Shown here in pieces: positions 52,280 to 61,235 of a DNA stretch of 64,000 bases (position 1 is the stretch's first letter; each line of letters opens with the position of its first letter). A model generated the notes under the pieces. The model saw only the letters and a program-made list of their open reading frames with translations. It was not told the origin of the DNA and searched no databases. The DNA lies in assembly GCA_964629325.1 (NCBI GenBank), contig CAZVSC010000005.1, positions 34,079 to 98,078 on the forward strand. Reading direction: 5' to 3'. A program made the position numbers and the translations under genes. The stretch is from Eutrophocola sp964629325. Its GTDB lineage: Bacteria > Pseudomonadota > Gammaproteobacteria > Pseudomonadales > Pseudohongiellaceae.

Positions 52280-54579
52280 ATGCGATCCTGGATTTTGTCG
52301 TTCAGCCTCGGCGTACTGGCCGGAGGCTTCATTCCTGTATTGCCGCCATTCCGGGTTACGCTGCTGTTGTGGCTGCCCCTGCTGTTATCGGGATGGTGGC
52401 GCTGGTTATCCCTGGCATCCGCCTTCTGTCTCGGCCTGTGGTGGCTTTTGTGCCAGGCCATCATTCATCACGAGCATCTGTTGCCGGCCCATCTTGAGCA
52501 AGTGGATATGTGGATCACCGGGACCGTATCGGGCTTGCCGCAGGCAGCCGGCGGCAGTGCCCGGTTCATGTTCAGGGCAAACAGCCTGTGCATCGGGGAT
52601 GACAGGTCCTCGTGCAGCAATGTTACGCCGAATACACCGCGGCGATTTCTGCTCAATGATTACGGCGACAACCCTTACCGGTCTGGAGAGCACCTGGCAT
52701 TGCAGGTGCGCCTGAAGCGACCCCATGGGTTTGCCAACCCCGGCGGTTTTGATTATGAGCGATGGCTGTTCCAGGCAGGGATAAGCGCCACCGGGTACGT
52801 ACGAGAAACTGAACGGCTTGAACAGCTGCCGTTATCGGTTTTCGCACGTTTCAACGGCATGCGGCAGCACCAGCAGGCATGGCTGGACTCCTTGCCGCTC
52901 ACAAGCGGCGGGTTCATCAAGGCGCTGATTATTGGTGACCGCTTTGGCATCACTGACAGGCAATGGCAGCTGCTGACGGCAACCGGCACCAACCACCTGA
53001 TGGTGATTTCCGGCCTGCACATAGGATTGGTGACCTGGCTGGCATATCGCCTGCTCGAATGGTTATTACGCCGCTGTCCCCGTTGTTCCCTGGTGTACCC
53101 GGCGTCGAAGTCGGCGGTACTGNNNNNNNNNNNNNNNNNNNNNNNNNNNNNNNNNNNNNNNNNNNNNNNNNNNNNNNNNNNNNNNNNNNNNNNNNNNNNN
53201 NNNNNNNNNNNNNNNNNNNNNNACGCCGCTGTCCCCGTTGTTCCCTGGTGTACCCGGCGTCGAAGTCGGCGGTACTGTTGCTGGATCCACTGGCACCACA
53301 GAGTGCCGGTTTCTGGCTCTCTTTCACGGCAGTGGGATTGCTGCTGACCTTGCCGAAACCCGCTGCCACGTATGGTCAAAGCCGGCTCTTGTTGCGCACG
53401 CAGTATGTGCTTTTCCTGGGGCTGGCGCCGCTTATGCTGATCCTGTTCAGGCAAGTCAGCCTGCTTGCACCGCTGGTCAACCTGGTTGCAATACCTTTCA
53501 TCGGTCTGCTGGTCGTCCCTTTATGCCTGCTGGCACTCGTGACGGCATGGTTTGCACCGGTTCTGGCTGAATACCTGATCGTGTTGCCCGATGCGCTGCT
53601 TGCCGCTTTCGAGTCGACACTGTTTGCCCTGACCTCGTCAGTGCCTGCATGGCGTGTGGCGTTTCCGGCCTTGCCTGCCTGGCTGCTCGCGCTGCTCGCC
53701 GGCGTGATCGCCATACATCTGATGCGACCACGTCCCGGGACCTGGCTTGCACTGGCACTGGCTGCAACGCTGGCCCACGGTTACCGTGGACAACGGCCGG
53801 CACCCGGGAGTTTCCAACTCGACATACTCGACGTCGGGCAGGGTCTGGCCGTTACCATTGCCACCCGGCATCACCTGCTGCTCTATGATACCGGCCCGGC
53901 CTACAGCCCGCGTTTCAATGCCGGGGAGGGCATCATCGTACCTTTTCTCGCCGCAGTTAACCTGGGTGTGCCAGACCTTGTCATTATCAGCCACGGTGAC
54001 AACGACCATGCGGGCGGCCTGTCGGCATTGAGGCAATCCTGGCCAGGAGTGACCTACATGGCCGGCGAAAACCGGGCATTGGCCCAGGGACAAAGCCAGT
54101 CGTGCAGGGCTGGGCAAGCCTGGCAATGGGATGGCGTGCATTTCCGCATCCTGTCACCGGATGAAACGGGCAGGGAAGGCAACGATGCCTCCTGTGTCCT
54201 GCAGGTTTCTGCGGGCAATTTCACTGCACTCCTGCCTGGCGACATCGAGGCGAAAACGGAACTGGCGCTTGTCCGCCGTTACCGCGAAAGCCTGGCTGCA
54301 TCGATACTGCTGGCTCCCCACCACGGCAGCAAAACATCCTCGACACCGGTTTTCATCCGCTTCACCGATCCGCAGCATGTCATTTTCTCATCGGGTTACC
54401 TCAACCGCTTCAACCATCCTGACCCTGCGGTGGTGGCCCGTTATCACCGACACGGTAGTACGCTGCACCACAGTGCCCTGTCGGGTCACCTCCGGGTTTT
54501 GGTCAACCCGGAATCGGGCCCCGGGGATGTGCTGAGTTATCGTGAAACCCGTCCCAGATTCTGGTCTGGAAGACCCTGA
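52280..54579 (+). CDS. comEC: ComEC/Rec2 DNA-uptake channel protein, interrupted by an assembly gap
   Basis: ComEC is the inner-membrane channel for single-stranded DNA during transformation, with a C-terminal metallo-beta-lactamase-like nuclease domain. Present parts are the N-terminal hydrophobic region and OB-like domain, the competence motif TGTNHLMVISGLHIGLVTW, LLDPLAPQSAGFWLSF, and the nuclease-like ISHGDNDHAGG and LAPHHGSKTSS. The 100-N gap at 53123-53222 is flanked by the same 55 bases on both sides. Collapsing them restores a single frame of 714 codons, but about 50 residues of a usual membrane region would then be missing. Whether the gene is intact is uncertain. Confidence 0.88.
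53068..53277. other. Assembly gap (100 N) flanked by a 55-bp duplication in comEC
   Basis: Bases 53068-53122 and 53223-53277 are identical, and 100 N lie between them. An exact 55-base overlap equals a common assembler k-mer size. It looks like two contigs sharing one terminal k-mer that were scaffolded without merging. The duplication is probably not biological. Confidence 0.9.
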
Positions 54580-54685
54580 AGCGGGGATTTAGCAGTTCTG
54601 GTCACGACCCGGATTATGGTACAGTGGCGGGCATCTAAGGCGTTGTAAATACGCCTGTTTTTGACTACCTGAAGGACTGACCAGC

Positions 54686-55312
54686 GTGTTTGAGATTGTA
54701 CAGGCCGGTGGCTGGCTGATGCTGCCAATCATCCTCTGCTCCATTATCGCCATCGCCATCGTCATCGAACGGTTCTGGACGCTCAATCCCACCCGCATCG
54801 CCCCGCGCAATGTCCTGGCCGACGTCTGGGGCAAGATCAAGCACAACCAACTCGATGCCGCCCAGTTGCGCGATCTGCGCATGTCATCCCCGCTGGGCCA
54901 GATCCTCGCCGCCGGGCTGGTCAATTCCAAGGCCGGACGCAGCATCATGACTGAAAGTATCGAGCAGGCGGCCAGCCATGTGGTGCATGACCTGGAGCGC
55001 TACCTGAGTACACTCGGCACTATTGCCGCCATAACTCCGCTGCTGGGCCTGCTCGGCACCGTGTTCGGCATGATCCGTGTATTCAGCGAAATCATGGCGC
55101 AGGGCACCGGCAATGCCAACGCGCTGGCCGGTGGTATTTCAGAGGCGCTAATCACCACCGCCGCGGGCTTGTGTGTGGGTATCCCCGCCCTCATGTTCTA
55201 CCGCATGTTCCTGCGCCGGGTGGAAAGCCTGGTGATCGACCTCGAGCGGGAGTCCATCAAGCTCGTGGACGCGCTGCATTCATCACGCGGCGTGGAAATA
55301 CGGGAAAACTGA
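54686..55312 (+). CDS. exbB: MotA/TolQ/ExbB-type proton channel protein
   Basis: This 208-residue inner-membrane protein is the channel partner of ExbD in proton-motive-force-driven energy transduction. It has three membrane segments: one near the N-terminus (GWLMLPIILCSIIAIAIVIE) and two in the C-terminal half. The conserved LLGLLGTVFGMIRVF and ALAGGISEALITTAAGLCVGIPAL regions are present. No TonB or TolA gene is adjacent. In this cluster, between comEC and msbA, it may energise envelope assembly rather than TonB, which is inference. Confidence 0.88.
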   Translation: MFEIVQAGGWLMLPIILCSIIAIAIVIERFWTLNPTRIAPRNVLADVWGKIKHNQLDAAQLRDLRMSSPLGQILAAGLVNSKAGRSIMTESIEQAASHVVHDLERYLSTLGTIAAITPLLGLLGTVFGMIRVFSEIMAQGTGNANALAGGISEALITTAAGLCVGIPALMFYRMFLRRVESLVIDLERESIKLVDALHSSRGVEIREN

Positions 55313-55334
55313 GCGTGGAGCAGGGTACAGCGAC

Positions 55335-55754
55335 GTGAAATTCCAGCGCAGCCTGAAAGAGGAAGTCAGCGTTAACCTCACGCCGTTGATCGACGTGGTG
55401 TTCCTGCTGCTGATATTTTTCATGGTGACCACCACGTTCTCCCGCAACACCAACCTGCTCATCAACCTGCCCGAAGCCAATGGCCAGCTGACCGAGCAGG
55501 AAACCGTCGAGATCGAGATACTGATTGCGCAGAACGGCACCTACTCGGTGAACGGACGCCAGCTCATCAATACCGAGCGAGAAACCCTTATGCGCACCAT
55601 CGCGGACGTATCCGGCGGCGATACCAGTATTCCCCTGATTATTACCGCTGATGCCAGCACCACACACCAGGCGGTGGTGACCGCCATGGATGCAGTGGCC
55701 CAGCTCGGCTTCACCAGTCTCAATATCGCCACCCGGGAACCGGGTTCGGAATAA
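55335..55754 (+). CDS. exbD: ExbD/TolR-family protein
   Basis: This 139-residue protein starts at GTG 55335. Its single N-terminal membrane segment holds the functional Asp in NLTPLIDVVFLLLIFFMV. The periplasmic domain follows, with TADASTTHQAVVTAMDAVAQLGF as the conserved C-terminal part. It pairs with ExbB 22 bases upstream, and its stop overlaps the msbA start (TAATG). Confidence 0.92.
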   Translation: MKFQRSLKEEVSVNLTPLIDVVFLLLIFFMVTTTFSRNTNLLINLPEANGQLTEQETVEIEILIAQNGTYSVNGRQLINTERETLMRTIADVSGGDTSIPLIITADASTTHQAVVTAMDAVAQLGFTSLNIATREPGSE

Positions 55755-57547
55755 TGACCTCACCTGAAACAAGCACCACTGCGGTGGCCGCCAACCAGGC
55801 TGCCACAGCGCCGTTAAACAGCGCTGCACTCTACGGGCGCCTGCTGGGCTACGTCAGGCCCCTGCGCAGCTACTTCCTGCTGGGTATCTTCGGCTTCGTG
55901 CTGTACTCGGCATCCAGCATCCTCTTTTTCGACCTGCTGCAGGAGCTGGTCGACACTATCGGTGCCAATGTGGCGGTGGCCACTGACCAGCGCCTGTTCA
56001 TTCCCCTCACCCTGATCCTGATAGTCGCTTTCCGTGGTGTCGGCGGGTTCCTGGGTACCTACTACCTGGCCCATATTGCCTACCATATCGTGCATCGTCT
56101 GCGCGTAGAGTTGCTGAACCGCTTCATCGGTCTGCCGAGTGCCTGGTTCGACCGCAATACGGCCGGCCACCTTGTCTCGACGGTCACATTCAACGTCAGC
56201 CAGGTCAGCGCGGCGGTCAGTGATGCGCTGACGGTCATACTCCGCGAGGGGCTTTTCCTGCTGGGCCTGTTTGGCTTCCTGTTGTATGTCAACTGGAAGC
56301 TGACACTGCTGTTCGTGGCGGTGACGCCAGTGATCTCCCTGGTCGTGCTGTTCGCGTCCAAGAAATTCCGCAAGCACTCCAACCGGATCCAGATTTCGAT
56401 GGGTGATGTCACCCACGTCCTGTCGGAAACCCTGAAGGGCATGAAAGTGGTGAAAACTTTCGGGGCGGAAAAGCAGGTTCAGGATCGCTTCGAGGAGAGC
56501 AGTGCGCGCAACCTGAAACAAAACCTGAAACTGGCCATGGTGGATGCCATCAGTACGCCCGTCGTGCAGGTGGTCGTGGCTTCCGCGCTGTCGCTGCTGC
56601 TGTGGCTGGCGATGTCGCCCGAAATCCTGACGCAGATGTCCCCCGGTGATTTCGTCGCCTATGTTACGGCGGCGGGCTCCATGCTCAAGCCGATACGCCA
56701 GCTCACCAAGATCAATGCGGTCGTACAGAAGGGACTTGCCGCGGCGCAGTCGATTTTCGTCCTGCTGGATGAAGAACAGGAAACCGATACGGGCAAACGC
56801 ACCATCGACAAGGTGACTGGCAGGGTCGAGTTCCGCGATGTCAGTTTTGCCTATGCCAATGAGAAGCCGGTGCTGGCTGGCATCACCTTTACCTGTGAGC
56901 CGGGTGAGGCCATCGCCATTGTGGGTAAATCAGGGGCCGGCAAAAGCACCCTGGTGAACCTGATCCCGCGTTTTTACCAGTATAACCACGGGGAGATCCT
57001 GGTTGACGGTATTCCCGTCAAAGAGCTGACCCTGCAGAGCCTGCGCCGGCAGATCGCCCTGGTCAGCCAGCAGGTAGTACTTTTCAATGGCAGCGTTCGT
57101 GAAAATATCGCCTACGGCGACATGCAGGGCGCCAGTGATGATGCTGTCCGCCAGGCACTGGTCAGTGCCAATGCTCTGGAGTTCGTCGACAAACTGGATA
57201 ACGGGCTCGACACCCTGATCGGCGATGACGGTTTCCTGCTGTCAGGCGGGCAGCGTCAGCGTCTTGCCATTGCACGGGCTTTGTTGAAGGACGCGCCGAT
57301 CCTCATCCTGGACGAGGCCACTTCGGCGCTGGATTCCGAATCGGAAAAGGCCATCCAGTCGGCGCTGGAGCATCTGATGGCAGGGCGCACTACCTTCGTT
57401 ATCGCCCATCGCCTGTCCACCATCGAATCGGCCTCCAGGATCCTGGTGCTGGACCAGGGCAGGATTGTCGAAAGCGGCACTCATGCCGAACTTATGACTG
57501 CAGGCGGGCAATATCGGCAATTGCACGCCCTGCAGTTCTCGCAATAA
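55754..57547 (+). CDS. msbA: Lipid A export ATP-binding/permease protein MsbA
   Basis: MsbA flips lipid A-core across the inner membrane. The 597-residue half-transporter has six membrane segments (about 30-330) and an ATPase domain with Walker A GKSGAGKST (391-399), signature LSGGQRQRLAIARALLKDAP and Walker B ILILDEATSALD. Position before lpxK supports MsbA over other exporters. It is coupled to exbD and separated from lpxK by 10 bases. Confidence 0.94.
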   Translation: MTSPETSTTAVAANQAATAPLNSAALYGRLLGYVRPLRSYFLLGIFGFVLYSASSILFFDLLQELVDTIGANVAVATDQRLFIPLTLILIVAFRGVGGFLGTYYLAHIAYHIVHRLRVELLNRFIGLPSAWFDRNTAGHLVSTVTFNVSQVSAAVSDALTVILREGLFLLGLFGFLLYVNWKLTLLFVAVTPVISLVVLFASKKFRKHSNRIQISMGDVTHVLSETLKGMKVVKTFGAEKQVQDRFEESSARNLKQNLKLAMVDAISTPVVQVVVASALSLLLWLAMSPEILTQMSPGDFVAYVTAAGSMLKPIRQLTKINAVVQKGLAAAQSIFVLLDEEQETDTGKRTIDKVTGRVEFRDVSFAYANEKPVLAGITFTCEPGEAIAIVGKSGAGKSTLVNLIPRFYQYNHGEILVDGIPVKELTLQSLRRQIALVSQQVVLFNGSVRENIAYGDMQGASDDAVRQALVSANALEFVDKLDNGLDTLIGDDGFLLSGGQRQRLAIARALLKDAPILILDEATSALDSESEKAIQSALEHLMAGRTTFVIAHRLSTIESASRILVLDQGRIVESGTHAELMTAGGQYRQLHALQFSQ

Positions 57548-57557
57548 GCCCCAGCCC

Positions 57558-58556
57558 ATGAGACGGCTTGTCGATGCCTGGTACAAGAACAAGCGCTGGA
57601 TCCAGTGCCTGCGGCCACTGAGCTGGCTGTTCGGCCTGGTCTCGGCGGTGCGCCGCAAGCTGTATCGCAACACGGCCCGTGCATATACCAGCAAATACCC
57701 GGTCATCGTCATCGGCAATATCACTGCCGGCGGTACCGGCAAGACACCGCTGGTGATCTACCTGGCGGAGAAACTGGTCGAGAAGGGATTTCGCCCGGGT
57801 ATCGTCAGTCGCGGCTATGGCTCAAAGGCCGGGGCCTATCCCTTTACCGTGACGCCTGATACGAGCTTCCTCGAGGCTGGTGAAGAGGCCCTGATGATTG
57901 CCCGTCATACCGGCTGCCCGGTCATCGTCGATCCCGACCGGGTCGCCGCAGTACAGAAACTGGAAAGCGAATTCGACATCAACGTCATCATCAGCGATGA
58001 CGGCATGCAGCATTACCCGCTGAACCGCACCATGGAGATTGCCGTAGTCGATGGCCAGCGCGGATTCGGCAATGGCTACCTGCTGCCGGCCGGCCCGCTG
58101 CGCGAAAAACCGGCTCGCCTGACCTCGGTGGACCTCGTTGTCTGCAACGGCGCAACCCGGCACGATATGCCTGAAAACGCGTTACGGATGGATCTGGAAG
58201 CCACTCACCTGGTTCACCTGGCGGATGACAGGGCCCTGTCCGTTCATGATGCCTTCCTCAGTTCCCTGACCGCCCGCAAGGTGCATGCTGTCGCCGGAAT
58301 CGGCAACCCCGAACGCTTCTTCAACTCTCTTTGCGCTTGCGGGTTTGATATCATTACCCACATTTATCGCGACCATCACCTGTACCGCGAACAGGACATA
58401 ACATTCGCCGACGACCTTGATGTGGTCATGACGGAGAAGGACGCGGTCAAGTGCCGGCAGATCTGTTCCGAGAATCACTGGTTCCTGAAAGTTGCGGCGA
58501 GACTGCCGGATGCTTTCATGCAACGTGTGCTCGATAAACTGCAGTCGGCCGCATGA
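57558..58556 (+). CDS. lpxK: Tetraacyldisaccharide 4'-kinase
   Basis: LpxK phosphorylates the 4' position of the lipid A disaccharide at the inner membrane, making lipid IVA. The 332-residue protein has an N-terminal membrane-associated helix and Walker A-like GNITAGGTGKT at 53-63. Further conserved pieces are SRGYGSKAG, ISDDGMQHYPLNR and VMTEKDAVKC. The msbA-lpxK pairing is conserved in gammaproteobacteria. Confidence 0.95.
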   Translation: MRRLVDAWYKNKRWIQCLRPLSWLFGLVSAVRRKLYRNTARAYTSKYPVIVIGNITAGGTGKTPLVIYLAEKLVEKGFRPGIVSRGYGSKAGAYPFTVTPDTSFLEAGEEALMIARHTGCPVIVDPDRVAAVQKLESEFDINVIISDDGMQHYPLNRTMEIAVVDGQRGFGNGYLLPAGPLREKPARLTSVDLVVCNGATRHDMPENALRMDLEATHLVHLADDRALSVHDAFLSSLTARKVHAVAGIGNPERFFNSLCACGFDIITHIYRDHHLYREQDITFADDLDVVMTEKDAVKCRQICSENHWFLKVAARLPDAFMQRVLDKLQSAA

Positions 58557-58592
58557 CCAACAACCAATGCTCGTTGAGCACCAGGATTAATC

Positions 58593-58787
58593 ATGGATAA
58601 AAAGCTGCTAACCATACTTGCCTGTCCTCTGTGCAAGGGGGAGCTGGTCTACAACCAGCAGGCCCAGGAACTGATCTGTTATCCCGACAGCCTGGCATAT
58701 CCCATCCGCGATGACATTCCCATCATGCTGGAGGACGAGGCGAGGGCGCTGACACCGGAAGAAAAGGCGAACAGGAAAAAGAAGTGA
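58593..58787 (+). CDS. ycaR: Trm112/YcaR-family small protein
   Basis: This 64-residue protein belongs to the Trm112 (UPF0434) family. It begins MDKKLLTILACPLCKGELVY, retaining a C-x2-C pair. Eukaryotic Trm112 activates methyltransferases; the bacterial role is poorly defined. The lpxK-ycaR-kdsB order is conserved. Its stop overlaps the kdsB GTG by four bases (GTGA). Confidence 0.92.
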   Translation: MDKKLLTILACPLCKGELVYNQQAQELICYPDSLAYPIRDDIPIMLEDEARALTPEEKANRKKK

Positions 58788-59530
58788 GTTTCATCGTTGT
58801 CATTCCGGCCCGGTACCAGTCGACACGCCTGCCCGGCAAGCCCCTGCTGGATATTGCCGGCAAGCCTATGCTCCACCATGTCGTCGAGCGCGCTGCAAGC
58901 AGTGCCGCCGATGCCGTGTATGTAGCCACAGATGACGAGCGCATCCAGCACAGCTGCCAGGTACTGGGAGATCGCGTCATCATGACGTCCGCAGAACACC
59001 AGTCGGGCACCGACCGTATTGAGGAAGTGGCGCGCAAACTGGGTCTTGGCGACGATGCCATTGTCGTCAATGTCCAGGGTGATGAACCCATGATTCCTCC
59101 CGAAGTGATCAACCAGGTAGCTGCCGACCTGGCAAGCCATCCCGAGGCGCAGATATGCACACTCTATGAGGATATCGATAACGACGCGGACGTGCTGAAC
59201 CCGAACATCGTCAAGGTGGTTGTCGACACGAACGGCTATGCCCTGTATTTTTCCCGTGCCCCGATTCCTTTTCCCCGCGGCAATAGCACGCAAACAAACC
59301 TGAAGGGCTACAAGCGCCACATAGGCATCTATGCCTACCGGGTAAAGGTGTTGCACGCTTTCGTCAACTGGCCGCGCTGCGACCTGGAAAGCACAGAGCA
59401 ACTGGAGCAATTGAGGGCGCTGCACAATGGCAGCCGTATTCGCATCCAGAAGGCATGTGCCGCCATTCCTGCGGGCGTGGATACGCCGGAAGACCTGGAC
59501 AAGGTGCGCAAACTGCTGGGGGCTGCCTGA
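58784..59530 (+). CDS. kdsB: CMP-KDO synthetase
   Basis: KdsB activates KDO to CMP-KDO for the LPS inner core. The 248-residue product starts at GTG 58784 (MSFIVVIPARYQSTRLPGKP), the nucleotide-binding signature. DEPMIPPEVINQV and the C-terminal PRCDLESTEQLEQLRALHNG are typical. It is coupled to ycaR upstream and followed four bases later by the phosphatase gene. Confidence 0.96.
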   Translation: MSFIVVIPARYQSTRLPGKPLLDIAGKPMLHHVVERAASSAADAVYVATDDERIQHSCQVLGDRVIMTSAEHQSGTDRIEEVARKLGLGDDAIVVNVQGDEPMIPPEVINQVAADLASHPEAQICTLYEDIDNDADVLNPNIVKVVVDTNGYALYFSRAPIPFPRGNSTQTNLKGYKRHIGIYAYRVKVLHAFVNWPRCDLESTEQLEQLRALHNGSRIRIQKACAAIPAGVDTPEDLDKVRKLLGAA

Positions 59531-59534
59531 TTCC

Positions 59535-60023
59535 ATGACCGGCAAACCCGTAAAAGTGCTGATGGTCTGTCTTGGCAATATCTGCCGGTCGCCGACCGCC
59601 GAAGTGGTGTTCCGACACCAGCTGGCGTCCAGGGGCCTCGATAAGCATATCCTGGTCGACTCCGCCGGTACCGGCTCCTGGCATATCGGCCATCCACCGG
59701 ACGCCCGCGCCATGCAGGCCGCGCTGGAGCGCAGCTACGACATGTCGGCACTGCGCGCCCGCCAGGTCGTACCCGCAGACATGGCGGAATTTGATTATAT
59801 CTTTGCCATGGACCGGCAGAACCTGAACGACCTGCTCGACATCTGCCCCGACACATACCGGGACAAGCTGTCCCTGTTTCTTCACCATGGCAACAGCGAC
59901 GTGGAGGAAGTCCCCGATCCATACTATTCCGGGGCCGACGGTTTCGAGCTGGTGCTTGACCTGGTGGAAGATGCTTCCGCCGCCCTGGTCAGCTTGCTTG
60001 CAGCAAAGCACGACCTGTCCTGA
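59535..60023 (+). CDS. Low-molecular-weight protein-tyrosine phosphatase
   Basis: This 162-residue protein has the LMW-PTP active-site loop C-x5-R-S at Cys12-Arg18 (VCLGNICRSPTAE). The general-acid Asp lies in EVPDPYYSG near the C-terminus. Such enzymes dephosphorylate tyrosines on kinases or other proteins; the target here is unknown and no tyrosine kinase is nearby. The kdsB-ptp-murB order resembles Pseudomonas. Confidence 0.93.
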   Translation: MTGKPVKVLMVCLGNICRSPTAEVVFRHQLASRGLDKHILVDSAGTGSWHIGHPPDARAMQAALERSYDMSALRARQVVPADMAEFDYIFAMDRQNLNDLLDICPDTYRDKLSLFLHHGNSDVEEVPDPYYSGADGFELVLDLVEDASAALVSLLAAKHDLS

Positions 60024-60038
60024 GGCTGGCGGTAGGGC

Positions 60039-61052
60039 ATGGAACTTCTCGAAAATTTCAACCTGAAAAATTTCAACACGTTCCACGTGTCTGCGCATGC
60101 CAGCTATTTCGTCAATGTACCCGACCTGGCCTGCCTGCGTGATGCCCTGGCTTTTGCCCGGGCCAGGGGGCTGCCGTTCATGCTGATCGGGCAGGGCAGC
60201 AATATCCTGTTCAGGCAAGATTACCCCGGGCTCATCATAGAGATGAATATTCGCGGCAGGAAACTGGTAGGCGAGGACGACACGCACTGGTATGTGAAGG
60301 CAAGCTGCGGTGAAAACTGGCACGCATTCGTCCAGTGGTGTCTGGAAAACGGCTACTACGGCCTGGAAAACCTTTCCCTCATTCCGGGCACGGTGGGGGC
60401 TGCCCCGGTGCAGAATATCGGTGCTTACGGCGTGGAGATGAAGGATGTCATGCTCTCGCTCGAAGCGCTGGAGATCGCCACGGGTGAGCTGGTGACGTTC
60501 AGCAATGCCGATTGCGGCTTTGCCTACAGGCATTCCGTATTCAAGGGGGACAAGCGTGACCAGTACATCATCTACAGCGTCACCTTCGCGCTCCACAAGC
60601 AGGCAGTCGTCAATATCGGTTATGCATCATTGGCGAAAGCCCTGGAAGGCACCCCTGAAGCAGACATTACCCCGGAGCTGGTCGGCATGACAGTCACCGA
60701 AATTCGGCGCAGCAAACTGCCCAGCCCGAGCCGGCTGGGCAATGCCGGCAGTTTCTTCTGGAACCCGGTGGTTCCCCGTAGGCAATTTGATACCCTGAAG
60801 CTGGAGCACCCCGGCATTGTCGGCTACCCGGACGGCGAGCAGGTCAAACTGGCGGCGGCCTGGCTCATCGAGCAGGCCGGCTGGAAAGGTTTTCGGGAAG
60901 GCGATGTGGGAGTGCACAGTCAACATGCCCTGGTGCTGGTCAATCATGGCCATGCCACGGGCGCCGAGTTGGTGGACCTGTCCGAACGCATCCAGCGTTC
61001 CGTGAAGGAGAAATTCGGTATACACCTGATGCCGGAAGTCAGAATTATTTAA
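60039..61052 (+). CDS. murB: UDP-N-acetylenolpyruvoylglucosamine reductase
   Basis: MurB reduces UDP-GlcNAc-enolpyruvate to UDP-MurNAc using FAD and NADPH, a committed step of peptidoglycan synthesis. The 337-residue type I enzyme begins with the FAD-binding domain (NFNLKNFNTFHVSA, LIGQGSNILF). The catalytic Ser238 is in NAGSFFWNP, and the C-terminal Glu333 in MPEVRII is the second catalytic residue. It is the last gene of the envelope cluster; an octamer repeat follows. Confidence 0.96.
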   Translation: MELLENFNLKNFNTFHVSAHASYFVNVPDLACLRDALAFARARGLPFMLIGQGSNILFRQDYPGLIIEMNIRGRKLVGEDDTHWYVKASCGENWHAFVQWCLENGYYGLENLSLIPGTVGAAPVQNIGAYGVEMKDVMLSLEALEIATGELVTFSNADCGFAYRHSVFKGDKRDQYIIYSVTFALHKQAVVNIGYASLAKALEGTPEADITPELVGMTVTEIRRSKLPSPSRLGNAGSFFWNPVVPRRQFDTLKLEHPGIVGYPDGEQVKLAAAWLIEQAGWKGFREGDVGVHSQHALVLVNHGHATGAELVDLSERIQRSVKEKFGIHLMPEVRII

Positions 61053-61062
61053 AAAACCCGAA

Positions 61063-61223
61063 AAACGATAAAACGATAAAGGAATAAAACGATAAAGGGA
61101 TAAAGCGTCCGAATTCAGGACTCAACCACATTTTCTACCCTATGCAACAACACCGTTCGGAAGCGCCAAATAAGCCAGTTGAATCGTCCGGCATACGCTT
61201 TATCGGTTTATCCCTTTATCGAT
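61063..61223. repeat. Octamer array with inverted partner between murB and uvrC
   Basis: About five tandem octamers of the ACGATAAA type run from 61063 to 61106. After about 90 bases, three inverted units lie at 61196-61223. The arms CGATAAAGGGATAAA (61090-61104) and TTTATCCCTTTATCG (61207-61221) are perfect 15-bp inverted repeats. The layout matches 46226-46359 with a different octamer. Confidence 0.9.
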
Positions 61224-61235
61224 TACCATGCACCC

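Noticed and set aside
53068..53277. A biological 55-bp direct repeat in comEC
   Set aside because: The exact length of 55, the location at both edges of a 100-N gap and restored frame on collapse fit an assembly artefact better.
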